Below are positions 1-9,466 of a stretch of DNA of 64,000 bases, piece by piece; within the stretch, counting starts at the first letter, position 1; each line of letters starts with the position of its first letter. Both the position numbers and the translations under genes were made by a program. Source of the stretch: Planctomycetota bacterium. GTDB taxonomy: Bacteria > Planctomycetota > UBA1135 > UBA2386. The notes beneath the pieces were generated by a model. It was not told where the DNA came from. It was given only the letters and a program-made list of their open reading frames with translations, and ran no database searches. The stretch is from assembly GCA_020638655.1 (NCBI GenBank), contig JACKIC010000001.1:992001-1056000 (forward strand). Reading direction: 5' to 3'.

Positions 1-1139
1 CGGCGCAGACGTTCGTCGTCGACGCTGCCAACGGCCCCGGCACCAACTTCACCGACATCGCCGCGGCGGTCGCCGCGGTTCCCGACGGCGCCACCCTGCT
101 GGTGCGGCCGGGGATCTACGGCCCGTTCTCGATCGCGGCCAAGGGGCTCACGCTGCTCGGTGGGCCCGGCGTCGACGTGACCGGCTCGGGCGCGCTGCCG
201 CCGGCGGTCGAGGTGCGCAACACCGCGGCCGCGCAGTCGGTCGTCGTGAGCGGTGTGCGTCTGGCGTCGTGTGACGGGGCCGTGAGCGTGCGCAACTGCG
301 CGGGCCCGGTGCTCCTCGAAGGTGTCGATGCTTCGCTCGGCACGTGTTTCCTGACCGGCACGCGCGCGAGCTCGTTCGGCATCTGGACCTGCGCACAGGT
401 CCTGGTGTCCCGCTGCGTCGGCTGGAACTCCTGGGCTGCGAACTCGGACGTCGTGTTCGAGCTCTGCACGTTGCGCGGCAGCGGCAGTTACTGCCTGCAC
501 GGGTCGTGCTCGCACTCTAACCCGGGTCTGGAGCTGACCGGCGGTTCGGCGCAGATCGTCTCCGGCTCTCTCACGGGTGGCGCCGGCTTCAGCCCGCTTT
601 CGCCGTTCTCGAACAACCAGCCGGCGCTGTCGCTGATCGGCGCGACCGCGCGGGTCATGGCGCCGGTGACGCTCGACGCCACGGGATACGCCGGCATGGC
701 GCCCGCTCCCGCGATCGCGGGTACCGGTTCGCTGCGCCTCGACCCTGCCGTCGTGCTCACGACCACGGCCGTTCCCGCCATCGCGAGCACGGTCGGTTTG
801 CAGACCGCGACGATGCCGACCGTTCTGGGTCAGTCCGCCGCACCCAACTCGACGCTGTTCGCCGCCGCGTTGGGTCCGATCGGCGACGTCGTCGTGCTGG
901 TCGTCGGTCTCCCCGGCGCCGCCGCCACCGTGCCGGGTTTCACCGACGCGTTCTGGATCGATCCGGCCGTGCACCAGTTCCATGCCATCGGCGTGCCGCG
1001 ACCGGGCGTGCCCGTGCTCGGCGCCGTCGCCGTGCCCAACGTCGCGGCGCTGCGCGGCCTGCGCATCGCGTGGCAGGCCGCGTCGATCGGCAGCGCGGGC
1101 ACGATGGCCTCGAATCCGACCTGGACGTTGGTGCGATGA
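1..1139 (+). CDS. Secreted parallel beta-helix-like protein (5' truncated)
   Basis: The frame is open from the window edge, so the N-terminus and signal peptide are missing; 378 residues are visible. The first visible residues (AQTFVVDAANGPG, then FTDIAAAVAAVPDGATLLVRPG) are the classic opening of right-handed beta-helix surface proteins, in which a 'data of a period with a rate' pattern leads into rungs of short hydrophobic strands. A Cys-containing helix region follows, then a C-terminal sandwich-like tail (about the last 120 residues) of the sort that ends many secreted planctomycete proteins. The GTG at 102 is internal, because the same frame codes sensibly upstream. Its TGA overlaps the ATG of the next gene, so the two are probably co-transcribed. 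The substrate or ligand is unknown. Confidence 0.75.
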   Translation, partial: AQTFVVDAANGPGTNFTDIAAAVAAVPDGATLLVRPGIYGPFSIAAKGLTLLGGPGVDVTGSGALPPAVEVRNTAAAQSVVVSGVRLASCDGAVSVRNCAGPVLLEGVDASLGTCFLTGTRASSFGIWTCAQVLVSRCVGWNSWAANSDVVFELCTLRGSGSYCLHGSCSHSNPGLELTGGSAQIVSGSLTGGAGFSPLSPFSNNQPALSLIGATARVMAPVTLDATGYAGMAPAPAIAGTGSLRLDPAVVLTTTAVPAIASTVGLQTATMPTVLGQSAAPNSTLFAAALGPIGDVVVLVVGLPGAAATVPGFTDAFWIDPAVHQFHAIGVPRPGVPVLGAVAVPNVAALRGLRIAWQAASIGSAGTMASNPTWTLVR

Positions 1140-2983
1140 GGGTGCGGCGGTCCGGGCCGTCGCTGGTGGTCGTCAGCTTGCTGGTGATCGTCGCGGTCCT
1201 GCTCGCCTGGTCATCGCGGTCACTCTTCGGTGGTCGTCCATCCCCGGGCGATCGTGATGCGGCGGTGCTTCCGACGATCGAGTCGATTCCCGTGCAGGCG
1301 GAGGAATCGTCGCCGAGTGCTCAGGGCGCTCGGGTCGAAACCGAATCGATCGACGACCCTGTCGCGTCGCAGCAGGACGCGGTCTTCTCGGGCTGGGTCG
1401 TCGACACGCGCGGCAATCCGAGGCCGGATCTCCGCGTCAGTGTGTGGTTGCTGCGGGACGTGGTGACCGCGTTCGCACCTTCGCAGCATGGGTGCCGGAC
1501 CGGACCGGCTGGCGCCTTCCAGATGGAGTTGCCAGCTGCGTGGCGTGACATGGCGCTCGGTGTCGGGGTCTCCTCGGAGGACCATCGGCTGTCTGCACAG
1601 TTGGTGGCCTGTGCCACCACCCGCCAGACCCTCGTCGTCGCCGGGCCCTCCGATCGGGACAGTCGCATCGACGGCGTCGTGCGTATCCGGGGTCCGTTGG
1701 ATCAAGGCCATTGGCTGATGCCGGTCGAGCGGGCGAGGGCGCTCGTCGCCGGCGGTGACTTCGCGGACGGGACCATCCGGCTCGGTGATGTCGGGCTCAA
1801 CCTGAAGCGTCCCGCCTGGGAGCCCCACGCGTTCGGACTGGCCGTGATCACGGCGCGTCGCGCTCCCGCTGCATACCGCAGGTTCGCCGATGGTGTCGCG
1901 TTCGACGGTTGGCTCGCGGGCCGACCGGAGATCGAGGTCGCGCAATGCGTCGTTCGTGTGCCCGCGGTCGGCGACCGCGCGGTGTCCGAGATCGAGTTCG
2001 GATTGCGGCAGGTGCCGCAGTTCGGTGTGGTCTGGTGGGGAACGGAAGCGGTCGATGAGGGTCGCGTGGAGCTCTGCGCCGAGTCGGGAACGGCGTTCAT
2101 CGTCGTCGGCAAGATCGCGGGCGGGCAAGATGTGGCCATCGGCAGTTGTCTCGTCGACTGCGCGAAGCCCGCGGATGTCGAATGGGCCATGACCTTGCCA
2201 GGGCCACACGTCCTGGACGTGCCGGTCGATCTGTCGCTCGCCACCATGGTGCGGCAATTCGACGTGCAGGCCGTGCCGATCCTTGCCGGCGGGGAACGCG
2301 TGCAGGCGCGACGTGCCTGGCGAACGGCCAGAGGCTTGGTCGACGATGCCGCGCCGAACCCGCTGACGGTTCGCCTCACGGGTTTGGCCGCGGGTCGGTA
2401 CGAACTGCAGGTGGTCGTCGATCGCCGCGCGATCGCCAGCGCAGAAGCCGTCGTCCCTGGCGACGCGCCCGTGCTGAGCACTCCGAATCGGACGTCCGTC
2501 GTGTTCGCCTTGCCGATGACGGGGCAACTCCAGGCGCTGGACGTCTGCTACCTGCTGGACGGCAGCACTGGCGCTCCGACGACGGCCAGGTTGCCGACGG
2601 GTATCGGGGCCTTCGAGGGTTTCGCCCTGCAGTGCGTGCCGCCGGGCGACTACCGCTTCTGCCTTCGATATCAGGATCGATACGCCGAGGGTCGGTTCAC
2701 GGTCGCGCCCGGTGCATCGGTCGTCAGCGTGCCGGTGGACGCGCAGCCGGTCGAGCAGATCGAGGGGATCGTCGACGCGGTCGGCAGCGAAGGACCGTGC
2801 ATCGTCTCCGTGGTCATGCCGCACGTCGCGGCGCCCTGGCTCTGTGTCAGCACGAACGAAGCCGGCGCGTTCCGCCTGGCTGTTCCGCTGCGCTACCTCG
2901 ATCGTGGATTGAGCGCTCGCTGGGGCGGTGTGCAGTGCCAACTGCAGCAGACGAGCGCGGGCCACTGGACGCGACACGACTGA
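1136..2983 (+). CDS. Membrane-anchored beta-sandwich protein, function unknown
   Basis: 615 residues. The ATG at 1136 overlaps the upstream TGA (ATGA), which decides the start; a longer in-frame start at 1070 would lie inside the previous gene. Residues about 9-28 form one hydrophobic segment after a basic N-terminus (MRVRRSG), i.e. an uncleaved signal anchor, so the bulk is periplasmic. The first soluble domain (VFSGWVVDTRGNPRPDLRVSV) looks like a carboxypeptidase-regulatory/SpaA-like fold, and similar Gly/Pro turn patterns recur near residues 390-450 and 540-600. No catalytic motif is visible. The architecture echoes the much larger protein at 11582-14986. Function is not assigned. Confidence 0.7.
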   Translation: MRVRRSGPSLVVVSLLVIVAVLLAWSSRSLFGGRPSPGDRDAAVLPTIESIPVQAEESSPSAQGARVETESIDDPVASQQDAVFSGWVVDTRGNPRPDLRVSVWLLRDVVTAFAPSQHGCRTGPAGAFQMELPAAWRDMALGVGVSSEDHRLSAQLVACATTRQTLVVAGPSDRDSRIDGVVRIRGPLDQGHWLMPVERARALVAGGDFADGTIRLGDVGLNLKRPAWEPHAFGLAVITARRAPAAYRRFADGVAFDGWLAGRPEIEVAQCVVRVPAVGDRAVSEIEFGLRQVPQFGVVWWGTEAVDEGRVELCAESGTAFIVVGKIAGGQDVAIGSCLVDCAKPADVEWAMTLPGPHVLDVPVDLSLATMVRQFDVQAVPILAGGERVQARRAWRTARGLVDDAAPNPLTVRLTGLAAGRYELQVVVDRRAIASAEAVVPGDAPVLSTPNRTSVVFALPMTGQLQALDVCYLLDGSTGAPTTARLPTGIGAFEGFALQCVPPGDYRFCLRYQDRYAEGRFTVAPGASVVSVPVDAQPVEQIEGIVDAVGSEGPCIVSVVMPHVAAPWLCVSTNEAGAFRLAVPLRYLDRGLSARWGGVQCQLQQTSAGHWTRHD

Positions 2984-3069
2984 AGCCGCTGGCGCCGCTC
3001 AACCGGCCTTCGCAAGGACCGTTGCCGAGCACCTACCGCGCTCCGGTCGGGATTGCCGATGCACGATTC

Positions 3070-3900
3070 ATGGGGCTGCGCATCCGCACCAACATGCTGT
3101 CGCTCGTGGCCCAGCGCGGACTCGCGCAGGTCACCGACCGGATCGCCGGCAACTTCCGCCGTCTCTCGACCGGGCTGCGCATCAACACCGCCGCCGATGA
3201 CGCCGCGGGGCTCGCGATCAGCGAACGCATGCGCGCGCAGATCCGCTCGCTGGAGCAGGCCGGACGCAACGCCGCCGACGGCATCTCGTTGATGCGGACG
3301 GCGGAGGGGTCCCTCGATGAGGTGAGCAACATCCTGATCCGCCTGCGGGAGCTCGCGGTGCAGTCGAGCAACGGCAGCGTTTCGAGCCAGGATCGCGCCA
3401 CCATCGACGAGGAGTTCCGGTCGCTGATCGACGAGGTGGACCGCGTCGCCCGCGGCACCGAGTTCAACGGCATCAAGCTGCTCGATGGCTCGGCGACGAC
3501 GGTGATCTTCCAGATCGGCTACGGCACCACGGACGGCGTCGACCGCCTGGGAGCCGCGCTGGCCCCCGTGCTCGCCACGTCGCTGGGCCTCTCGGGGTTG
3601 GGCATCTCGACCGCGGCAGGGGCGAACTCGGCGCTCGGCGCGCTGGACACCGCGATCGACGGCGTCTCGCGCGTGCGCGGGCGCTTCGGCGCGATGCAGA
3701 ACCGGCTCGAGAGCACGGTGCGCTCCCTCGGTGTGCAGGCCGAAAACCTGACCGCCGCCGAGTCGCGCATCCGCGACGTCGACGTCGCCAAGGAGATGGC
3801 GGATCTGGTGCGCAACCAGATCCTGCAGCAAGCGGTGGTGTCGCTGTTGGCGCAGGCCAACCAGCAGCCGCAGTTGGTGCTGCGACTGCTGCAGAACTGA
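3070..3900 (+). CDS. fliC: Flagellin
   Basis: 276 residues; the structural subunit of the flagellar filament, exported by the flagellar type III apparatus. The N-terminal D0/D1 helices are clear: MGLRIRTNMLSLVAQ, then the hallmark LSTGLRINTAADDAAGLAIS and the coiled region with LRELAVQSSNG. The C-terminal D0/D1 helix (SRIRDVDVAKEMADLVRNQI, ending QANQQPQLVLRLLQN) is intact. The central D2/D3 part is only about 60-70 residues, so this is a short flagellin. The ATG at 3070 is chosen because the conserved N-terminus starts there; the same frame runs open far upstream but only as a shadow. No other flagellar gene is adjacent, and FliW, CsrA or FliD are not in the window. Confidence 0.95.
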   Translation: MGLRIRTNMLSLVAQRGLAQVTDRIAGNFRRLSTGLRINTAADDAAGLAISERMRAQIRSLEQAGRNAADGISLMRTAEGSLDEVSNILIRLRELAVQSSNGSVSSQDRATIDEEFRSLIDEVDRVARGTEFNGIKLLDGSATTVIFQIGYGTTDGVDRLGAALAPVLATSLGLSGLGISTAAGANSALGALDTAIDGVSRVRGRFGAMQNRLESTVRSLGVQAENLTAAESRIRDVDVAKEMADLVRNQILQQAVVSLLAQANQQPQLVLRLLQN

Positions 3901-3914
3901 CCCGCGCCGCGCGG

Positions 3915-6900
3915 CTACTTCGCCGCGTCGACGTCGATCACCAACGGCATCGCCCAGCGCTTCTGCGCCGGGGTGTAGTAGAGATACGTGCGCGACGCGG
4001 GACCGACGCTGCGGCCGGGGATGCGACCGACGAGGTCGAGCGACACCTGCTTCTTCGCCGACGGCGCCAGGTCGCGCCAGTAGAGCGCGAGCTCGCGGCC
4101 GCGCAGCTCCCAGAACGCGAACGCGTCCTGCTTCTGCAGGTCCTCGAGCACCTTGGTCGGCAGTTCGAGGCCGGCGGGCAGGCCGACGATCGCCATCGCC
4201 ATCGGCTGACCTTCGGTGGTCGTGTTCTCGACCTCGACCTCGAGCGCGACGGTCTGGCCCTCGGTCACGGTCATCTTGCCCAGAGCGGCGCGGATCGACA
4301 GCACGGTGGCGGGGTCGTCGGCTGGCTGTTCGCTGTAGTAGCTGACGTCGCAGGCCCACGGCAGCGGCGGGCCGCCGCCGGTCACGTCGATCGCGAGCTC
4401 GTGTTCGCCCGCGGGCAGCTTGTCCCACAGGTCGAACGTGATCGGATCGACGTCGCCCGCGGCGAACGCGCGCTCGGCGATCACGGTGTCCCCGTCGAGG
4501 ATGCGCAGCGTGCCGGGCTCGCGCATCGCGCGGTTGGCGGCCGCGTAGGCAGTCAGCGCGCGCAGCGCGACGATGGTCGCCTGGGTCGCACCGAACGTGC
4601 CCGACGCGCCGCGGCAGCCCTGCACGAACTCGATCGCCTTGCGCACGTGACCCTGGTAGGCGGGGTCGTGCAGCCACGCGAGGATCGCGAAGCCGGCGGT
4701 CTCGACCTGCAGGTCCTGGCCACCGCTGCGCGTGATGCTCGCGGTGGCGCCGCGCAGCGAGCCGTTCTGCTCCTGCAGCTCGGCGAGCCAGCCGCGCGTC
4801 AGCGAGGCCTCGGGTCGGCCGGCGAGTTCGAGCGCGCAGCTGATCAGCGCGAGCTCGTAGGCGTCCTTGGTCGCCATGCGACCCACGAGCGCCTCGATCT
4901 CCTTGGTCAGCTCGGTGGCCGGCACGCCGGCGACGAGCAGGGCGTAGGTGACGTAGGCGTCGGTGATCGGCTGCGGCGCGCCGCCGAAGCGGTCGAGCGC
5001 GCGCGGGTTGCGTTGGTAGCCGCCGTTGCCGTTGCGGCGCTCGAGCAGCCACTTCTTGGTGCGTTCGACCATGCCGGCGTCGACGTCGTAGACCTTCTGC
5101 ATGTCGTGGAACTGCAGCAGGCCGTAGGCGGTCAGGGCCTCGTGGCCCGGGTCACCGCCGAACCATTCGTAGCCCTTCTCCTTGCACTCGTAGCCGGTGA
5201 TCTTCTGGTAGCCGCGCGGCAGCAGCTCGCGCGCGCGTGCCGCGACCGCGGGCACGTCGTCGCCGCTCGCGTCGAGCAGCGTCAGCACCAGGGTGTTGGG
5301 GTAGTTCGACGAACTGGCCTGTTCGAAGCAGCCGTGCGGCTCCTGCAGGATGCCGTTCAGCCCTTCGGTCAGCGCGCTGAGCGGCGACGGGAACAGCTTG
5401 AACGTCACCTTGCCGGAGTTCGGCGTGGTGTCCTGCGGGATTGCGAGGGTCAGCACCGCGGGCTTGCCGTTCTCGACGGTGCCGCCGTGCGAGCGCCGAT
5501 GCGGGAAGCCGCGCGGCGCGATCGCGATCGGGTGCACGATCTGGTCGGTGAAGCGACCGGCCTTGCCGACGATGCGCACGAAGGAGCGTCCGAAGCCCTG
5601 TTCGGGCGTGACCGGCAGCAGCGTGCGGCCGCGCCCGCCGACGAGCGTGATCGTGGTCGGCGCCTCGCCGCGCAGCTTGAGGCCCGCGCCGACTTCGATG
5701 CGCAGCTCGACGTCGCTGGCGATCGCGCCCGAGTCGGTGACCACGGCGTTGATCGGCAGCGACAGCTCGTCGCCGGCCGAGACCTCGTCGGGCAGCTTGG
5801 CCTCGAGGTGGAACGGCAACTGCGTCACGAACGTCGCGTCCGCCTGACCGACGCGGCCGAGGTTGCCGCTCGGCGCGTGCGCGTCGGCGTGCACCTGCCA
5901 GGTGGTGACCGCGTCGCTGGTGCTGAACGACACGCTGGCCTTGCCGGTCTGGTCGGTGGCGAGCAGCGAGTTCCAGTAGATGGTCGGGGTGAAGTCGGTG
6001 CGGCCGTCGTGGGCGGTGAACTGGTGGGCGTAGACACGCACCGCCTGGCTGATGCGCGGCAGCGCGAAGGTGCCATCGGCCTGCAGCAGGCCGATGAAGC
6101 CGCGCTTCTTGGCTTCCTCGGCTTCTTCGACCCGCTCGAACAGCGCCATGTCGTCGCCCATCACGGGCAGGCGCAGGTTGGCGCCGGGCTTGGCGTCCAG
6201 GGCCGCATCCAACTGGAAGGCGAAGTAGTTCTCGCCCCGCGCCCGCACGTCGCCGTCGCGGCCGTCGTTGAAGAAGGCGCCGGCTAACGGGTTGGCGGCC
6301 GGGTCCAGTTGGTCGCGAACCTCACCCCACTCGGCGAACACGTCCAACGCGGCCGGGAGGTCGGCGGGCACTCGTGCGGCCGGCACCAACGGCAGCGCGG
6401 CGCCCTGTGCGACTTCGACTTCGAAGTCGAATGCAACCGCTTCTTTCGCCTCCCCGAGACTGAACATGGGGCCAGACAGGACCGTGAACGTGACCGCGAT
6501 CAGCGCCACGACACTCGTCAGTCCGGCAAACACCGGGTGACGCACAGCGGTCAGACGCCGCATTGCGAACACCGCACCTTCGCCGAGCAGCAACAGGATC
6601 ATCGTGAACAGGCTCACGCCGACCGCGGTGCGCAGGTTGCGCTGGGCCGACCACGTGGCGCGCTGCAGGTCGGCGCCCGCGGCGCTGGCCGCGTCGAGGT
6701 TGCTCGCCACCTGCGGGGTGTGCGAGAAGCCTTCCCGCGCCAGCACGCCTTCGGCCTTGGGGCCGATCGAGGCGAGCACCTTCTGCGCGGCGGCGTCGTT
6801 GCGCCAGACGAACTTGCGCCAGCCTCGCGTGCCGAGCAGCAGGTCGACGTTGCGCGCCGAACCTTCGTGCGCGAGGAAGAAGTCGCCGAGCTCTTCGAGC

Positions 6901-8927
6901 TTCTCCACGTCGGCGAACAGGGCGGCCTGATCGGCGAGGCCGATACGCGGCTCGCTGCCCAGCGCGGTGACGGCGAGGTCGGTGACGCAGAGGCCGACGA
7001 CGGCGGCCATCGGCTCGCCGCGTTCGTCCGTCGTGGTCACGGCGACCTGCTGCGGCGCGCCGGGCGTCAGCGACGCGTGCTGCGGGGAGATCGCCACGTC
7101 GATGCGGTGGCTCGCGGCGCGGCGCACGAGCCGCTCGGCGACGGGCTGCAGGCTGCGGTCGAACACGGTCGCGCGCAGCACGCCGGCGGCGTAGTCGGGC
7201 AACGGCACGTCGGCGGTGGTGCGCAGCTCCCCGCGCTCGTCGGCGCGCACGGTGGCCTGGCCGACCAGCACGCCGCGGCAGAACACGCCGAGCAGCCACG
7301 GGCCGTCGCCGCGACCCTGCAGCTGCATGCGCAGCGCGGCGCCGGCCGCGATGTCGTCGCCGGGCAGGTGCATCGCGACGCCTTCCTGGCGCACGGTCGG
7401 CAGGTCCACCGGGTCCTTCTGGCCGGCGAGCTGCACGCGGTAGGTGACGCCCGCGCGCGGCGCGAACATGAGCTTCGCGCGGCCCTGATGCGCGGTCTGG
7501 AACTTCGTGATCACCCGACCGCTCGCGTCGAGCAGCACACCGCTGGTGTCGATCGGACGATCGAGCGCGTCGGTGCACTGCAGGTAGAGGCCGTTGTCGA
7601 CGCCGGCGACGAGCTCGCCGCCCTCGGGGAACGCGGCGACGTTGACGACGCCGGTCGGCACCACGAACGGCTTGACCTCGGCCTCGACGACGCCGCCGTC
7701 GGTGATCGTTGCGACGAAGCGCGCCGCGCCCTTCTCGACCTGCTCCGGAATGGCGAACCGGAACTGCGCCACGCCGTTCTCGGCGACCGCGACCTGTTCG
7801 TGCCAGACCTCGGTGCCGTCGACGACCAGCGCGCCGCGCGCCGCGGCGCCGGCGGCGAACCCGCCGCCCATGCGTTCGACGGTGACCTGCGCCGCGCCCT
7901 TGGCACCGGGCGCGTAGCTCTTGCGATCGAGCACGATCTGCGTGCGCAGCTGCGGGTTGCGGAACGGGCGCACCACGACCTCGGCCTTCTCGGCCGGGAA
8001 CGAGCCGTCGAGCGCGGTGACCTCGACGGTGTGCACGCCGCCGGTACTACCCGGCGGCACGACGAACACGAACGAGCCGACGCCGGTGGTCTCGTCGTCG
8101 AAGGCCTGGCCGACCGGCGCGCCCTTGGCGTCGAGCAGCCTGGCGATGAGGCGCGGCACCTTCGGCGTGCGCGGCAGCAGCGTGACGCGGTCGAGCACGA
8201 CGGCGCGCGCGTAGATCGTGTCGCCGGATCGATACACGGGGCGGTCGGTGCTGACGTGCACGAGTGGGCCAGCCGAGGCCGAGCCCAGCGAGAACACCTC
8301 ACGCACCTCGTCGGTGGTGTTGTTGGCGATCACCTCGACGCGCCGCGTCGCCTGCAGGTTCGCCTTCATCGCGACCACCGCGCGGCCATCGCGCGCAGCG
8401 ACTTCGTCGCGATCGAGCACCGTGCCGGCCTCGTCGAAGGCCTGCCAACGCACGCGGCAGTCGCGCGGCGCGCCGGCGAGGTCCTTGGTCTCGACCGTGA
8501 ACGTCCACGGCGCACCGGCGGGCACCGCGCGCGGCGCGCTGACGGTGAGGTGCAGGTGGTCCTGGGCGAAGCGCGTGTGGCGCGAATGCGTCCATTGCTG
8601 CGCGACGAAGAAGCCGAGCACGGTGGCGGCGGCCGCGGCGCCGCCGATCAGGAGGCGGCCGACCGGCGTGCGCAGGATGCGCCAGATCCGCGGCGTCGCG
8701 GCAGCGGGCTCGGGCAGCGCGAGCGGCGGTTGCTCGGGGCGCACCGCCTGTTCGAGCAGCTGCGCCTTGCCGATCACCTCGCTCTGCAGCTTGCGCAGCC
8801 CGGGTTCACTGTCGAGGCGCGCGAGCAATGCCGCGGGGTCCTCGTGGCAGCCGAAGTGCAGTTCGAGCAGTTCCTGTTCGAGCGCGTCGCGTTCTTCCGG
8901 GGAATAGCCGTTGTCCTGATTGCTCAT
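3915..8927 (-). CDS. Membrane-anchored alpha-2-macroglobulin family protein with putative anti-sigma N-terminus
   Basis: 1670 residues. ATG at 8927 follows a strong Shine-Dalgarno (AGGAGGTGCGGCG) and overlaps the stop of the sigma gene (ATGA). Residues 1-90 are cytoplasmic, acidic and helical; a transmembrane helix lies at about 91-110. Macroglobulin-like beta domains (MG2-type, e.g. VHVSTDRPVYRSGDTIYARA) fill about 115-765. Two more hydrophobic helices sit at about 768-787 and 800-820, after which the chain continues outside with the A2M core (TIYWNSLLATDQTGKASVSF). The thioester motif is present as GCFEQ with Cys1200 and Gln1203, followed by alpha-toroid repeats and a receptor-binding-like end. 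Known family role: trapping proteases by a bait region plus covalent thioester. The pairing with an ECF sigma factor suggests the short cytoplasmic part acts as an anti-sigma (inference). Confidence 0.88.
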   Translation of the reverse strand: MSNQDNGYSPEERDALEQELLELHFGCHEDPAALLARLDSEPGLRKLQSEVIGKAQLLEQAVRPEQPPLALPEPAAATPRIWRILRTPVGRLLIGGAAAAATVLGFFVAQQWTHSRHTRFAQDHLHLTVSAPRAVPAGAPWTFTVETKDLAGAPRDCRVRWQAFDEAGTVLDRDEVAARDGRAVVAMKANLQATRRVEVIANNTTDEVREVFSLGSASAGPLVHVSTDRPVYRSGDTIYARAVVLDRVTLLPRTPKVPRLIARLLDAKGAPVGQAFDDETTGVGSFVFVVPPGSTGGVHTVEVTALDGSFPAEKAEVVVRPFRNPQLRTQIVLDRKSYAPGAKGAAQVTVERMGGGFAAGAAARGALVVDGTEVWHEQVAVAENGVAQFRFAIPEQVEKGAARFVATITDGGVVEAEVKPFVVPTGVVNVAAFPEGGELVAGVDNGLYLQCTDALDRPIDTSGVLLDASGRVITKFQTAHQGRAKLMFAPRAGVTYRVQLAGQKDPVDLPTVRQEGVAMHLPGDDIAAGAALRMQLQGRGDGPWLLGVFCRGVLVGQATVRADERGELRTTADVPLPDYAAGVLRATVFDRSLQPVAERLVRRAASHRIDVAISPQHASLTPGAPQQVAVTTTDERGEPMAAVVGLCVTDLAVTALGSEPRIGLADQAALFADVEKLEELGDFFLAHEGSARNVDLLLGTRGWRKFVWRNDAAAQKVLASIGPKAEGVLAREGFSHTPQVASNLDAASAAGADLQRATWSAQRNLRTAVGVSLFTMILLLLGEGAVFAMRRLTAVRHPVFAGLTSVVALIAVTFTVLSGPMFSLGEAKEAVAFDFEVEVAQGAALPLVPAARVPADLPAALDVFAEWGEVRDQLDPAANPLAGAFFNDGRDGDVRARGENYFAFQLDAALDAKPGANLRLPVMGDDMALFERVEEAEEAKKRGFIGLLQADGTFALPRISQAVRVYAHQFTAHDGRTDFTPTIYWNSLLATDQTGKASVSFSTSDAVTTWQVHADAHAPSGNLGRVGQADATFVTQLPFHLEAKLPDEVSAGDELSLPINAVVTDSGAIASDVELRIEVGAGLKLRGEAPTTITLVGGRGRTLLPVTPEQGFGRSFVRIVGKAGRFTDQIVHPIAIAPRGFPHRRSHGGTVENGKPAVLTLAIPQDTTPNSGKVTFKLFPSPLSALTEGLNGILQEPHGCFEQASSSNYPNTLVLTLLDASGDDVPAVAARARELLPRGYQKITGYECKEKGYEWFGGDPGHEALTAYGLLQFHDMQKVYDVDAGMVERTKKWLLERRNGNGGYQRNPRALDRFGGAPQPITDAYVTYALLVAGVPATELTKEIEALVGRMATKDAYELALISCALELAGRPEASLTRGWLAELQEQNGSLRGATASITRSGGQDLQVETAGFAILAWLHDPAYQGHVRKAIEFVQGCRGASGTFGATQATIVALRALTAYAAANRAMREPGTLRILDGDTVIAERAFAAGDVDPITFDLWDKLPAGEHELAIDVTGGGPPLPWACDVSYYSEQPADDPATVLSIRAALGKMTVTEGQTVALEVEVENTTTEGQPMAMAIVGLPAGLELPTKVLEDLQKQDAFAFWELRGRELALYWRDLAPSAKKQVSLDLVGRIPGRSVGPASRTYLYYTPAQKRWAMPLVIDVDAAK

Positions 8928-9466
8928 CGCCGCACCTCCTCGCTCTTCCGACCTTGCTCGTCCGCACCCAGTTGCCGCCGCAGCTTCTGCAGCGCGCTGC
9001 GCATGCGCGTCTTCGCCGTGCCGACGGGGATGCCGAGGGCGCCTGCGGCAGCTTCGAAACTGAGCCCGGCGGAGACGCGCAGCAGGAACACCTGCTGTTC
9101 GGCCTCGCCGAGCCCGGCGACCGCGGCCTGCGCCGCGCTGACCGCTTCGCGCTGCAGCAGCGCTTGCGGGGGGGATGGTTGGGTGGTTGTGAGCACGGTC
9201 CGTTCCTCGTCCAGGGTCTGGTGGACCGGCCGGCGTTCCCGCGCGCGGCGGGCATCGCGAGCCGTGTTCCACACGACGACGAAGATCCATGCCACCGGGT
9301 CGTCGGGCCGCTCACCGCGTTGCCAATGGCGCCAGCACTTGAGGAAGGCGTCCTGCAAAACCTCGGTGGCATCGGTCCTTGCACCCAGCACGCTGCGGAC
9401 CGCTCCGGCCAGGCCTTGGCGGTGGGCCTGGAACAGGCTTGGTAGGGGCGTTTCCGCAGCGCTCAT
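8924..9466 (-). CDS. ECF-type RNA polymerase sigma factor
   Basis: 180 residues. Sigma-2 region: about residues 10-80 with DATEVLQDAFLKCWRHW and DPVAWIFVVVWNTARDARR. Sigma-4 region: about 115-170 with the helix-turn-helix LSFEAAAGALGIPVGTAKTR. A Thr/Pro-rich linker (TTTQPSPPQ) separates them. No sigma-1.1 or sigma-3, as expected of group 4. The start ATG at 9466 is chosen because homology begins there; the open frame upstream is antisense to a lipoprotein gene. Its TGA overlaps the start of the alpha-2-macroglobulin gene, so the two form a tight operon. No separate anti-sigma gene is present, which points to the N-terminus of the downstream membrane protein. Confidence 0.92.
   Translation of the reverse strand: MSAAETPLPSLFQAHRQGLAGAVRSVLGARTDATEVLQDAFLKCWRHWQRGERPDDPVAWIFVVVWNTARDARRARERRPVHQTLDEERTVLTTTQPSPPQALLQREAVSAAQAAVAGLGEAEQQVFLLRVSAGLSFEAAAGALGIPVGTAKTRMRSALQKLRRQLGADEQGRKSEEVRR

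Noticed and set aside
3055..3062. GCCGATGC resembling a sigma-28 -10 element before flagellin
   Set aside because: It ends eight bases before the ATG and no matching -35 TAAAG element lies at the right distance.
2146..3069. Extension of the flagellin frame upstream into the 1136-2983 gene
   Set aside because: The conserved flagellin N-terminus begins at 3070 and the upstream part is an out-of-frame shadow of the preceding gene.
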